Source: Lingula anatina
Lineage: Eukaryota > Brachiopoda > Lingulata > Lingulida > Lingulidae
Assembly: GCF_001039355.2 (NCBI RefSeq)
Contig: NW_019776037.1
Span: 15,961-79,960, forward strand
Length of the DNA stretch: 64,000 nucleotides
Direction of reading: 5' to 3'
Every line of letters starts with the position of its first letter. Positions within the stretch are counted from its first letter, which is position 1. The position numbers and the translations under genes are program-made. Positions 11,973-24,101 of the stretch are shown in pieces. A model generated the notes under the pieces. The model worked only from the letters and a program-made list of their open reading frames with translations. It ran no database searches and was not told the origin of the DNA.

Positions 11973-14184
11973 ATGCTGCCAACAGTCAGCGAAAAGTCTG
12001 CCGAATCCGGAGTGACTGTTATCACAGATGGTGGGTCCTCTCGACGTGACAGCGCCGAGGTAAGTGTATCTACTTTGAAGATGTTTAGGCCTGGAGTTTT
12101 TTTAGCCTAAGTATACAGGGGATGTCAGAGGTGTGTAACCATGCTAAGCTGTAGAACAGCTGCATAATGTGGTGCACACCTGTATTTTTATCTTTAATAG
12201 TTTAAAGAACGGCGATGCTTAGGTCTGAACATTTTACAATGTTTAAATCCAGATTTTGTGAGTGAAATTATTAAAAAGTTTATAGCGGATCACAAGTAAA
12301 AACGAAGAAACATCGTTGGATATGACTGCTGTTTATTCACGCAGTGTGAACAGAACTGTTCTGAACAGAAACTGGTGAAAACTATAAAAAGAAAAAATAT
12401 ATAATAATAACAATACATTGAAATATCGAGATAAATAAACTAAGTTTACTAAAAAACACAATTTATGTGATCTTATAAAAAAAAATCAATCTTTACATAC
12501 TTGTAAGTTTACTTCACTAATTATTTATTTCAAACACTTACACTAAAACAATATCCATTCTCGTTTTTCCGCTGCCAACTGGCTGCCCAGAGACGGTCAT
12601 GACAATCTGAGCTGTTACTGTAAATTTATTTGATAACGTAAAAGTACATGTACGTGTAGTTTATGAACATGCCACACCCATACCAACATACATGTAGACT
12701 TTAATAAACACAATGCCCATAGCTTACATTACTCATTATAATTATAAAAAAAAAACTTATGTTAACTTATGTAAATTACACAAAATACTTCTATATAAAG
12801 TGAAATATAAATTACATCATATTAAATACATAGATTTCACACAAGCTACATAATATCAAACCATACCTTCACTCTGACAATAAGTAATGAATGACCACGC
12901 AGAGCACATGCGACATTGCTTTTTATAAAGTTGACCACATGTGTTAGTGTTAGTAGTTTCCTCTCTAACACAATCAAATAAACATAAGAACATTGTGGAA
13001 ATTAAATGAAAATAATAACTATATACGTAATTTCTGCCGTGTCGGCAACAGAGTTTTTTAGATGCGGTCTATAGAGATAAAAAGAAGCGTTGATTATGTT
13101 AACTTCATAAAGGGGCATTTTTTTATTTATATACTTATATACTAAAACGAACAGCGTAGTTTTCTATGTTAAAATTGTCATGAATCTCAGATATAAATAC
13201 ATGGATCCTCTGGAATCTTTAAATTTCGTTTTCAACCTGTTGTACAATGTCTAAAAACCATAAGTATTACTATTATGTCATCTTTACATATCATCACCAG
13301 CTTTTAAAGGTAAGTATTTCTAATAGAATACGCCACAAGGCAGGAAGCATTTGGAAAGCTACTAAATGTCTGATTAAGTTTATATTTCGATACAATTTAT
13401 TTCATATATTTCAGATCAAGGCGTCGTACAAGAAATACATCATTGTTGCTGTTGCTGTCATTGCTGTTGTTGCTGTTGCTGTCGGTGGAACGTTGGGAGC
13501 AGTTCACATCTCTAACATGGCAGCACAAGATGTGTGGAAGGTAGGTATATTGTTTCCGGCCAATCTCAGTAACTAGATCTAATTATGTTCCAGGCCCCGG
13601 TGCCGTAAAGAAAAGAAAATTAAATCCGTTCAGTGACTTAAAAAGATCACTTTAATAAGAGAAAAATCGAATTTTTTGAAATTATATCGATTAACATTTC
13701 TGATACAGACAGAAAAGAGAAGTACTTTAAAATATCGTCACCGCGAGCAAATGCATGGATACTTGCAACTGCAAGGGGTGTCAAAATATTTGTTTCTTTT
13801 TTAAGTTGTTGGGGAAACCTATATGCCAATATAAAAATAGTCCATAAAAGCGAACCTTATTGCTTTATATGGTTTTCCAGTGATTATCATTATTTCTTCA
13901 AGGAGTACCATATCCGTTTGACTGACAAGCAAGGGAAGAAAGTTGAAGAAAAGGTTCAGGTTGATCTGAAGGACAACATCACCGTGTACACCGTGAACAA
14001 CGAGAAGTTCCACGTCGCCATGGACAACTCGAGGGTGAGTAGAGGTTTCAACTTAATTGAGAAAATAAATAAACAATAAAGGCTTATTCTACTAGTACTT
14101 TGCCAAAAGTGTTGTTTTAAAATTACCTCTCAGCTGAGTTCTTAAGAGCGTTGCATCATTCCAGAACAATATTCAATATTGTGG

Positions 14185-14225
<41 letters not shown>

Positions 14226-15389
14226 ACTCCATTTCCTTTACAATTTATTAATGCTCTGTTCGTTGCACATGTTTTATTCCATTTCAATACGTGTTTTATT
14301 ATATTTAACAAAAAAAGAAGCCATACAAATTAATTGCTGAGGACGTCAGCCGTTTCAGGAGAAAAGCAACTGAATGTGAGAGTCGGTCCGTTCTTTTGTC
14401 AGATCCACAGTGGAGGGCAATTAAAAGAAAGTATAAAAACAAAAGCATTAAGGTCTTACATGGACCTATTGCAAAGGTTGCCCAGTTACGAAAACTGAAA
14501 AATACATGTAATGCATTTTCATCAATATATATAAGCCAGTCGTTCTCGTTAAACAGCTTTGCCTGACCCTAAAAGTCTTTGTAAAACTATAACATGATAT
14601 CATCATTCCAGAGTCTGGTAGTATACAAGATGGAAATGAACAACAAGTTTGCTTGTTACTTGACACCAATGAACAAATCTGAAGAGACTGACAGCAAGGA
14701 TGTGGCCAGCGCTTTGGAACAATCGGTATGATGAACTTGATACCTATTCGGACTTTGAATCTGTGTGAGCATCTTTACATACACCTTGTATTGAATTTTT
14801 ATTTAAAAAAAGTATAGTGAATACAAGCTTTGAATAACTTGAGTTCACTGAACCTTTCGTTTTGACTATAGAATGAAAGTACAACAGATGACGATGATGA
14901 AGATGAAGACACCAATGACGAGCAAAAGCAATTCGTTGCCAACACCTCCCCGATCAAGGACAAGTCCTTCCTAAGTCCCAGAATGCAGGAATTCTGCAAG
15001 GATCTGAAGGCATACTGGCTTACTCAGAAGGACGACAATACTGTAGATGGCGCCAACACCCAAGCACCGGCAGGTACGCACAAGAAAAATCTCTGAAATG
15101 TTCCTGTGTGTAGCAGTGACATGAAATTTCTTTTTTACTTTGTATTTAGACACATAGGACGCACAATATAAATTGCAGGTTCCTTTCCTCTCGATTTCTT
15201 CCTGTTATATTTTATTTTATTCTATTCTATTCTATTTCAGGAGCTCATCGTCAAAAGCGAGGCTGTCATTGGCACCGTTGCATGAGGTTGCGTCGCATTT
15301 GCAGTTGCATCCGTTGTAAAACTTGTAAAAGTTGTAAACGTATTTGCGTTTGGCGTGTATCTAGTGGGTGGTGTCGCAAGTGCCATTAA
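11973..15389 (+). CDS. BRICHOS antimicrobial peptide precursor, copy 3 (ten-cysteine peptide)
   Basis: Exons 11973-12059, 13415-13540, 13903-14034, 14612-14725, 14872-15073 and 15241-15389 join to a 269-residue intact protein. It has the family layout: cytoplasmic tail, poly-Val/Ala anchor at 37-61, BRICHOS domain with C130 and C195, and RQKR at 224-227. The mature peptide (228-269, 42 residues) has ten Cys at positions 2, 7, 14, 16, 19, 22, 25, 29, 38 and 41. The outer spacing matches the six-cysteine frame of copies 2 and 5, with a CxC and CxxC-rich block (16-25) inserted. Exon 5 is 15 bases longer than in copy 1 because of a DDDDEDED-type acidic stretch. Intron 1 is expanded to 1,355 bases by AT-rich sequence (about 12,280-13,070) absent from copies 1 and 4. 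Peptide function is inferred from the family. Confidence 0.9.
15205..15237 (+). repeat. (TTTTA/TTCTA)n at the exon 6 acceptor, copy 3
   Basis: Mixed pentamers run directly into TTTCAG. Confidence 0.85.
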
Positions 15390-15475
15390 TGAACGCCATC
15401 GCGAAATGTCAGTCATGTCACTAAGCTTAGTGCAACACCTTAGCTGAACTGGATAACTGCTTCCGGTCTCTTTCT

Positions 15476-15478
<3 letters not shown>

Positions 15479-15521
<43 letters not shown>
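15479..15521 (+). repeat. (TC)n microsatellite
   Basis: Dinucleotide run in the 3' flank of copy 3, followed by a short CA stretch. Copy 4 has TC at about 24,037-24,060 and (CA)n at 24,065-24,098 in the same place. Confidence 0.9.
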
Positions 15522-15524
<3 letters not shown>

Positions 15525-15812
15525 ACACACACACATACACACACGGAGTCACGCACTTTAGAACATACATGAACATAGTCAACCATTGTAGATCAAGACC
15601 TGCACATCACCGTGGCTATTTGATGATTATAAAATATTTGGCGAACTTAATTGTATGATGACTTGATAAGTAAGACACATGGGGGCTTAATGTATAAGAT
15701 GTATTCAAATAGTTTTTAAGTCAGGGATATAATGCCGATTTTCCTTGCTACTTATTTTGCAAAATGAAGGAAAGAAACCTTGTGGCATTTACTGATTGTG
15801 TGGAATTTGTCC

Positions 15813-15818
15813 AATAAA
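15813..15818 (+). terminator. Candidate distal polyadenylation signal of copy 3
   Basis: AATAAA about 425 bases past the stop, in a conserved context (ACTGATTGTGTGG...AATAAAAG) also found after copies 4 and 5. The proximal site near the stop is TAATGAAC here, so it has been lost. Confidence 0.45.
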
Positions 15819-16913
15819 AGAGGCAAAAAGATATATATTATGTTTTTGTTGCGTTATCAAAGACTTAAAGTTGTGTTTGTGGACTTTCATTCATTTGCGG
15901 TCGTTGACAAATGAACATTTGTGTAACATTTTTAAAGAGACAATATAAGCGTATTATGAGATCCGGTGTTACCGTCCTATTACTTGACAGATTTTTACTG
16001 AAATGTTGAAACGCCGTACTCCCCTTTTAAAAATGATTTACTTGTTTACAGCAATTTTAATTTTAAAATCGTTCTTTTCTTCGGTTTTAAATATTGAGGA
16101 TGCGAGAAGCCAAGTTATGGTAAAAGCACGTTGAGAGATAAACAGAATTTATTCCCTGTTAGCATTAAAGTGAAATGAAAATCATTTCATCTTTCTTTTT
16201 CTTCTGCTGTCTCAGAATTTCCCTGCGATATGGTGATTCAGAAGGTTCCTACATTCAATCCGTCTTCAATTACCTCCTGGGAAAAGGAGTGGAAACGAAC
16301 TCTTTAAATTATCACATAGACATTAAATTTTTGCATTTTTGCTTTTAATGATTTTAACTGTTTTAAAAAAATCCATAAAATCCGTAAAATGCTCAAGCAT
16401 TTACTGAAATGCCCTGAGGTAAATCTAGATTTATAATATCTTTTTGATATGTTTAATTATTAAATTATTTTCCAAAATGGTTAGATATAATAGATATACA
16501 GCATTACAATAATTTTAAGCGGTAAAATCAAACATATAGCTTTCGAAAAATAATTGAATATAATTGTGTAATGACATCGCACGTCAGGGACAAATTGTTA
16601 ATTATCTGCGAGAGAGAGTCGCTTCATCAATGCGCTTATAAAGTGACATCGTTATTAAATTAATGTATGCAAAGTTATCCATGTGTCTTGGTCTTCATTT
16701 TACAAGTGTTCCTGCTTAGCCATATCCACACGATTTAAGGCGATGTAAGTGAACGTTTTTTATATAAATAGATCTCAAACAAACGCACGACGCTCCTGGA
16801 AACATCCATGTGGAATAAATGTCTCAAGGCAAAGAAAAAGGCAAATATTTTTCTTCCAAATTTATAAATGGATCATATTTATAATACGCATCTTTTCAAA
16901 GTAGATTATCCCC

Positions 16914-16916
<3 letters not shown>

Positions 16917-16969
<53 letters not shown>
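16917..16969 (+). repeat. (CT)n microsatellite
   Basis: CT run in the spacer after copy 3. It is shared, at shorter length, in the spacers after copies 4 (25,570) and 5 (33,816-33,845), and so was inherited through the block duplications. Confidence 0.9.
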
Positions 16970-16971
<2 letters not shown>

Positions 16972-18694
16972 ATTAGCCATATCAATAATAAAAGCGAGGA
17001 AGCATGACGCTGACGTATTTCATGTGGTTTTATTTGATTTCTACTACATGTATCAATATTGATTTCTATTGCTAATCTATTGCGGCTGATTCATATTTAG
17101 TTTGTTCGAAGGCTATTTAAACGTCAACAGGATTAATGACATTAATTCTCACATACACTGTATCAGTTGCTTATCTACATAACGGGCGTCATTCTTTATA
17201 TCACTGAATGAGCGATTACGCATACATTGTACTTAAAAAGAAGCAGAAACATTTTAAATTGTACTTTCACAGGATATAGTCTCTCGCCACCCTTATAGTA
17301 GGGTGAGTTTTATTTCTAAAAGTGAAACGATAAAATAATAATAATACTTATTATTTTCTTATTCTTCTTATTCTTCTTATTATTGTTGTCTCCTGTGTTA
17401 AATGAATGATGGCCCCGTTTTGCTATTACAGATAATATTATGGTTGGAGTTACAGATGTCACTGGGGTAAATAAACGTTGTCAACCAAGAAAAGGAAGCA
17501 CACATGTACACAAACACACACGTACACGCACACACATGTATACATGCACACATATAAACGCATGTGCGCTCATGCACGCACACAAACACTCATCCACACG
17601 CCATTCCTTAAGTAGATCTAGACTGTGGGGGCTTAAGCACGCACGACACTGATGTAGCTGGTAGGAAATCGGGATAATGTTTTGTAAATTTTGTAGTATA
17701 GACCTACTGATTTATCCGATAAAAACAATTTTGATTTATCTTCTTTCTTCTATCTCGTCAACTAAATCAAATAAAAGTTATGACAGTTACTGATTGTCAT
17801 TATTTTATATCTGTGTTAACTGTATAACGGTCGTGTGTCGAAAGACACCACATGTTGCTGAACTGGACTTTTTGATGTCTTTATGTCTTTACATGTGTTA
17901 TGTAGCCATGAAAAAACGTGTTCTTGTAATATACATCGGGCCACGCCCAAACGGTGTATTTCGAAAATGGTAACCCCGTGATTATTCCAAAGGGTGGTGG
18001 GTGATATAAATGTAAAATGTAAGTGTAAATGTATGGCATTTCATGAAAAAAATGAAAGTTAAATGCAAAGAGGCATTTTGTCTCTCTCTCCTTCCAACTT
18101 GCCATAATCATAGTTAGCACGTTTAGAGGCCATTTAAATAGCTATTACAGTTTTTCAGGAAATTTATATGTAAAGCACGTGAGAGACTAAACGTTCTTCA
18201 AAATTATGCACTCTTGCGCGTTAAGAAAAACCACAAATATATTTTTCAGTTTTCGTGGAAGGCATTTTTTTCATCCGTTGTCTCTCATCCATGGAAATGT
18301 GTTTAAATTTCACAAGGAGTGCGTATAGTATGATTAATCAGGTAAAAGATCGTTATTTTTACACAGGCGTCTATGTCAATCGCTAAGGACACGGACAGGA
18401 TTTATGATCATCAAAATACCCAGAAAGAAGTTTTTTTTTCAAATAATGTATCGACCATTTGCTTATTGAAAAATAAGACAGTGGTTCACATTTCCTGTGT
18501 GTTTTTATTGTAATGCTTTAAATTGAAAAGATACTGCCACTTTACTCCACCTCAGTTGCTATGGAATGGGCGGGGCTACTGTGGTGTCACGTGATAAGCA
18601 GAGACACCTGAACAGTGCAGTCACAAGCGATGCGTGCCATAACTGTATGATTCCAACAGTTTCTGATTATTGTCATTTAAGTCTGTTAGCTCAC

Positions 18695-18776
18695 CTGCCT
18701 TTGTTGTGAAGGCTTCCTTTATTTCCTCTGTTGTGGCTTCAGGCTCCACGCATAGTGTACTGTAGTGATCCACCAT
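18695..18776 (-). CDS. J-domain protein first exon (partial or orphan)
   Basis: The minus strand from ATG at 18776 encodes 27 residues beginning MVDHYSTLCVEPEATTEE, which match helix I and the start of helix II of DnaJ J-domains (consensus DYYxxLGVxxxAsxxEIKKAF). It ends at a good donor, G|GTGAGC, in phase 1. J-domain proteins stimulate Hsp70 ATPase through an HPD motif, which would be in the next exon; none was found downstream on this strand. The conserved Gly of LGV is Cys here. The exon sits in about 1.4 kb (18.65-20.04 kb) that is absent from the paralogous spacer between copies 2 and 3. It may be a transposed or duplicated gene fragment, or the first exon of a gene continuing to the left with long introns. 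Confidence 0.5.
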
Positions 18777-19607
18777 CTTGGCTTGCTGTAGAGCTCTTTG
18801 TTTACAGTGTGCAGTTCAGATCAGATCTGTCCGCACTTGTAAAGTTTATAAACAGTGCTATGAGAAAACGGAAGCTATCCAAATTGAGATAACACCTGGT
18901 ATTATACTTTAACTTTATTATTACTATATACATGTATTTAAACTTAAGTATATTATAATTAGTAGTGTAGAGAGCCTATAAATGTACACTCATTTCATGT
19001 GCTCAATAAATTATTATTATTATTATTATTATTATTATTTTATAGTGTATCATATCATAATAGCTGTAGCTGTTCAATCAGTGAATTCTTAATTTAACGT
19101 TCATGGGCTTTTGGGAAATGTATACCCTTATTATTTCAAGGTGAGATAACAATTAGTATCGTAACTTCTTAGCTGAAGATGAGTTTATCACGGAAATTGT
19201 CATGTGTGTCGTAAAAAGTTAGAACTATAATCCCCTGCCTTTACTATGGTTTAAATGTTTTTATGGAGTCATGATTCTCTAATTAAAATGTTTTATTGAA
19301 CAGTTCTAAAAAGTATCACGATTTTCATAGATGCTAAGGTAAAGGAGATATATAAGAAATAGCCGATTTTGCAATTTACACTCCAAAATCGAAATTATGC
19401 CGCTATTAGTAAAATGACACTTGTGTAAATGCAAAGGAAAAAAGTCAATCAGCACTGAATATTTATCATTTATCCAAACCATTTGCCTTAAAACAGCCAT
19501 TTAGGAGTTTTTTATCTAACCTTGACTGCACACCCTAGTTGTTTTTCAAAGCTGTTTTCTAGTTAGATAAAAGATAATAAAATACAATGGGCTGCCTTTT
19601 GGGTGTT

Positions 19608-19823
19608 AGACTGGATTCCCACAGATTTAGATCGATCTATCTGGATAGACCTAACTCCCTGGGGGTTCACGCTAAATTGCTGTCAGCCGAGCTCGCACGA
19701 AAGTTAATTACCCCTTACAGCTTTTAGTAGGCGGGGCAGACATTTAAGCCGGCTAAGCTGACAACAATCTAGTGAGACTCCCCAAGGGGATAGATCGATC
19801 TAAAATCTGTGGGAATGCAGTCT
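19608..19823. mobile_element. 216-bp inverted-repeat element
   Basis: The left arm, starting AGACTGGATTCCCACAGATT, and the right arm (its complement, with AGACTGCATTCCCACAGATT) continue through AGATCGATCTATC, giving inverted repeats of about 34 bp with few mismatches. The interior contains no open frame of note. It lies in the spacer segment specific to the interval between copies 3 and 4. Confidence 0.65.
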
Positions 19824-20772
19824 TAGAGTCCATTTCAGAGATGATGATACAGTACATGATGAACATACAGCTTTCATAGTCTATACTCCGACTGATGCAT
19901 TTTTTTTCTATAAAACAAGGGAATATTTCGTTATGATGATGTAATGACTACATAACGATTTGAAAGTCACTGAGTGGTTATACCCCTTATGAGGTAAAAT
20001 TTGCAGAATCTATTTTGCGCTGACATGCCCTATTGCACTGCAAATTCTGCTAGTACAGCAAATCTGAAAAGTTATGATTTTTTGCAAGATCTACATCAGC
20101 CTTTTGAAAACTTTTTAAAACAAAATGTTAGCAGTTAATATTTCCTTTATCGCAGTTTTCATTTCTTAGTGATTATTGATTCTTGCGTTGATAATAATAA
20201 TAATGTTCGCCAGTAATGATTACATATAGTTGAAAATGATACCTTTAACCAGTAAACCAGTGCACATTTTACATTCAAAGTAACTTAAATTTATTTTAAT
20301 GTAATCTTGATTCTGTATACATTTTGCTGGTATCAGTAATGCTATGAGCATTAAAAGACTTAAAATATCCAGGTAGTGCTAGTTTAAGGGAGATTCCAGA
20401 AGGCGCGCAACTAAATATTCATGGCACCTAATTGCTAGTAATGGCAATTTCAAGAGAAACCATTGATTTAGCAAGGGGATGACGTTGGCAGCCTCATTTT
20501 AGTTACCTGGAATAAATCAATGGTCTGAGGCGTATTTAGCTTACTCACTAAGTTTCAGCGAAATATATCTGGTCATTGCAGCAAGGTTCTAATTGGGAAA
20601 TTGCATATTTGATATCACCCGTACCCTGGGGCTTAAGCTTATATTTAGCATGCAATATTGAAAGCAACTTCTAAAGTAAAACCTAAATGCATGCACGCTA
20701 TCATTGTTTGGAGATTTGCCCCTCATCACCATATGCAACTTTTTCTCGTAAAAACAAGGTTCGCAGTTTTGT

Positions 20773-20884
20773 GGTCAACAAACAAACGGAAATGGCTTTA
20801 TTTTCTTGGAAGACATTTTTCCTCTTATGTAAAATCTTAACTACGTATGGTGAATTTTCAAACAAGATAGGATCTATAAAAAGG
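20773..20884 (+). promoter_or_regulatory. Copy 4 promoter
   Basis: A canonical TATA box, TATAAAAAGG, is at 20875-20884, 84 bases before the ATG. The shared upstream block runs from about 20773 to 20824. Confidence 0.65.
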
Positions 20885-20967
20885 GATGTGCGCCGAACAC
20901 GAATCAGACGGCAGTTTACCTCTAACTGGAGAAGGAAGGACTTGTTTGGTACCTGGTATTTTTCAAG

Positions 20968-22465
20968 ATGCTGCCAGTAGTCGACGAAAAGTCTCCCGAA
21001 TCCGGCGTGACTGTCATCACAGATGGTGGATCCTCTCGACGTGACAGGGCCGAGGTAAGTATATCCACTTTGGAGATGTTTAGGCCAGGAATTTTTCAGC
21101 TTTATACAGGGGATACCAGGGATGTGCAACCATGCTAAGCTGTAAAACAGCTGCATTATGTGGTGCACACCTGTATGTTTATCTTAAATAGTTTAAAGAA
21201 CGAGGATGCTGGTCTGAACATTTTGCAATAATTAAATCGGATTTTGTGAGTTAATATATTTAAAAGTATCAAGATTATCTTTATATAAAAATGATATGTT
21301 AACTTTGTAAAGGTGCGCTCTTTTATATTTGTACCGGTAAACTATGGGAAAACGAACAGCGTTGCTTTCTGTGCTTAAATTGTCATTAATATCAGACATG
21401 TATGCGTGGAAATTCTGGAATCTCTAAATTTGTCAGTTTTTGTTTTCAAGCTGTTGTACAAACATTGTATAAAATCATAATATGATATCGGCTTTACAGA
21501 TCGTCACCTTCTTTTAAAGGTACGTATTTCGAATGAAATACACCTCAAGGGAGAGAGCATTTAGAAAGCTAATTAAATGTCTGCTTAATTCTATATTCAT
21601 ACATTTCAGATCAAGGCGTCGTACAAGAAGTACATCATTGTTGCTGTTGCTGTCATTGTTGTTGTTGCTGTTGCTGTCGGTGGAGCGTTGGGAGCAGTTC
21701 ACATCTCTAACAAGACAGCACAAGATGTGTGGAAGGTGGGTATACTATATCGCTATAGTAGGGTAAAAATCGAATAGTTTGAAATTATATTGATTAACAT
21801 AGCTGACACAGGCAGAGAAGAGAATTGCGAGCACTTGTATGGATAGTCTCAGCGGCAAAGCATGTCAATTTTTTCTGTTTCTTTTAAAGATTATCGGGAA
21901 CGCTATATGCCAATATAACTCCCATTGCCTTATGCGGTTTTCGCCTTATATGCTTTTTTCTTCAGGAGTACCATCTCCGTTTAACCGACAAACAAGGGAA
22001 GAAAGTTGACGAAAGGGTTCAGGTTGATCTGAAAGACAACATCACCGTGTACACCGTGAACAACGAGAAGTTCCACGTTGCCATGGACAACTCGAGAGTG
22101 AGTGGGGGTTTCAACTTAATTTAGAAAAATAATAAACAATAAAAGTTTATTCTACCTGAACTATGTCAAAAGAAAAACATTTTTGTTTTAAAATTACCTC
22201 TCAGCTGAATTCTTAAGAGCGTTGCACCGTCATTTCAGGACCAATTCAATATGGTGACATTTCCTTTTTACCTTAATAAAGTTTGTTCGTTGCAAATGTT
22301 CTATTCCATCAAAATATGTTTTTATCATTTTAACAAAAAAAAAAAAAAAAAAAAAAGACCAGACAGAATTAATAAGTTGGTTTACGAGCGATGGCTTTCT
22401 GTATAAACAAGGCAGGGCACATCAACAGTTTCAGGAGGGAAGCAACTGAATGTCAGAGTCGGTCC

Positions 22466-22512
<47 letters not shown>

Positions 22513-22755
22513 TAAATTAAAAAAAAAAATTAAAAAAAAAAATTAAAAACTTTTATTGGGCTTTTTTTAAAATTTTCCCCNNNNNNNNNNNNNNNNNNNN
22601 NNNNNNNNNNNNNNNNNNNNNNNNNNNNNNNNNNNNNNNNNNNNNNNNNNNNNNNNNNNNNNNNNNNNNNNNNNNNNNNNNNNNNNNNNNNNNNNNNNNN
22701 NNNNNNNNNNNNNNNNNNNNNNNNNNNNNNNNNNNNNNNNNNNNNNNNNNNNNNN

Positions 22756-22803
<48 letters not shown>

Positions 22804-23942
22804 TAAGCAATTAAAGAAAAAGTGTAAAAACAAAACATTAAAGTCTTACATGGGCTTATTGCAAAATTTGCCCAGTTACCAAAATTTTAAAATGTTGCAT
22901 TTTTAATTAATATAAGCCAGGCGTTCTCCTTGACCAGCTTATCAAGTTTGCCTGACCCTAAAAGTCTTTGTTTTCAAACTATCATATGCAGATTTCATCA
23001 TTTCAGAGTCTGGTAGTATACAAGATGGAAATGAACAACAAGTTTGCTTGTTACTTGACTCCAATGAACAAATCTGAAGAGACTGACAGCAAGGACGTGG
23101 CCAACGCTTTGGAACAACCAGTACGACTAACTTTATATTTATTCAGTCTTTTTGTTTAAATTTTACATTAACGTTACTATTGATTGTGTTTAAAAATGTG
23201 AAGTTATATTTAAGAATGTGCTCAGGGCTAATGGAGCAATCGGAACAATTTACTTTGTATATCCATGCAGATTTTCAATTTGTGTTGACATCTTTAGATG
23301 CACCTTGTATTGAATTTTATTCAAAAATATCAAGTTAGTTTTAAAAATGAAAACCACGCAAGCTTCGAATAACTAGAACTCACTTAACTTTTCATTTTGA
23401 CTTTAGAATGAAAGTACAGCGGATGACGATGATGAAAATACCGATGGTGACCACAGGCAATTTGTTGCCAACACTTCGCCGATCAAGAACAAGTCCTTCC
23501 TAAGTCCCAGGATGAAGGAATTCTGCAGGAATCTGGAGGCATACTGGCTCACTCAGAAGGACGACAATACTGTAGATGGCGCCAACACTCGAGCCACGGC
23601 AGGTATGCACCAGAAAAATCTCTGAAATTTACCGGTATTGCAGTGACATGAGATTTCTTTCTTACTTTGTATTAAGACGCCTAGGACACACAGTATAAAT
23701 TGCAGGTACATTTCATCTTGATTCCTTCACGTTATATTATATTATATTATATTATATTATATTATATTATATTATATTATATTTCAGGAGTTCATCGTCA
23801 AAAGCGAGGCTGCCATTGGTATCGATATCGTTGCCTGAGGTGGCGGCGCATTTGCAGATGTATCCGTTGTAAAATTTGTAAAAAGTGTATACGTATTTGC
23901 TTTCGGCTTCCATTTTTGGGGTGGTGCCACAAGTGCCATTAA
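20968..23942 (+). CDS. BRICHOS antimicrobial peptide precursor, copy 4 (ten-cysteine peptide)
   Basis: Exons 20968-21054, 21610-21735, 21966-22097, 23007-23120, 23407-23602 and 23788-23942 join to a 269-residue intact protein with anchor 37-61, BRICHOS cysteines C130 and C193, and RQKR at 222-225. The mature peptide (226-269, 44 residues) has ten Cys at positions 2, 9, 16, 18, 21, 24, 27, 31, 40 and 43. It is the sister of the copy 3 peptide but has a two-residue longer first arm and a more basic core. Exon 1, intron 1 and intron 2 are nearly identical to copy 1, whereas intron 3 onward follows copy 3, so the gene looks mosaic. Intron 3 contains poly-A/poly-T tracts and the assembly gap 22,581-22,755; no exon appears to be lost, because the frame is complete. 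Confidence 0.89.
22465..22802. other. Poly-T tracts and assembly gap in intron 3 of copy 4
   Basis: A poly-T run, low-complexity sequence, 175 N (22581-22755) and another poly-T run occupy a position where copy 3 has only about 25 bases. A poly-A run also lies at 22326-22357. Probably polymerase slippage or collapse around a homopolymer. No coding sequence is affected. Confidence 0.8.
23732..23784 (+). repeat. (TTATA)n at the exon 6 acceptor, copy 4
   Basis: About ten perfect pentamers run directly into TTTCAG. Confidence 0.9.
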
Positions 23943-23946
23943 TAAA
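23941..23946 (+). terminator. Proximal polyadenylation signal of copy 4
   Basis: AATAAA overlaps the TAA stop (CATTAATAAAC). A distal signal in the conserved context is at 24340-24345. Confidence 0.5.
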
Positions 23947-24062
23947 CATTATCGCGAAATGTCAGTAGCATCAATTAGCTTACTTTTTTAGTGCAAACCT
24001 CGATCAGCTGAGCTGGATAATTATTTCCGGCTTCTCTTTCTCTCTCTCTATCTCTCTCTGTC

Positions 24063-24101
<39 letters not shown>

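Larger units (their letters stand above)
15819..20772. other. Spacer between copies 3 and 4
   Basis: The first part (about 15.6-17.1 kb) matches the spacers after copies 4 and 5; 17.2-18.64 kb matches the spacer after copy 2. About 18.65-20.04 kb is specific to this interval and holds the J-domain exon, an (ATT)n tail at 19006-19040 and the 216-bp inverted-repeat element. From about 20.1 kb it again matches the region upstream of copy 3. Confidence 0.65.

Noticed and set aside
11438-11982. Overlapping minus-strand frames of 93 and 101 codons
   Set aside because: Both read the antisense of the copy 3 promoter, once through the N-joined duplication.
15237-15542. 101-codon minus-strand frame with an Arg/Glu repeat
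   Set aside because: It is the antisense of exon 6 of copy 3 plus the TC microsatellite.
20701-21168. 155-codon minus-strand frame, among the longest in the window
   Set aside because: It is antisense to the copy 4 promoter and exon 1; equivalents at other copies are broken.
22530-22838. Open frames of about 85-102 codons rich in Lys and X on the minus strand
   Set aside because: They are poly-A/poly-T tracts plus the N gap, with no real sequence.
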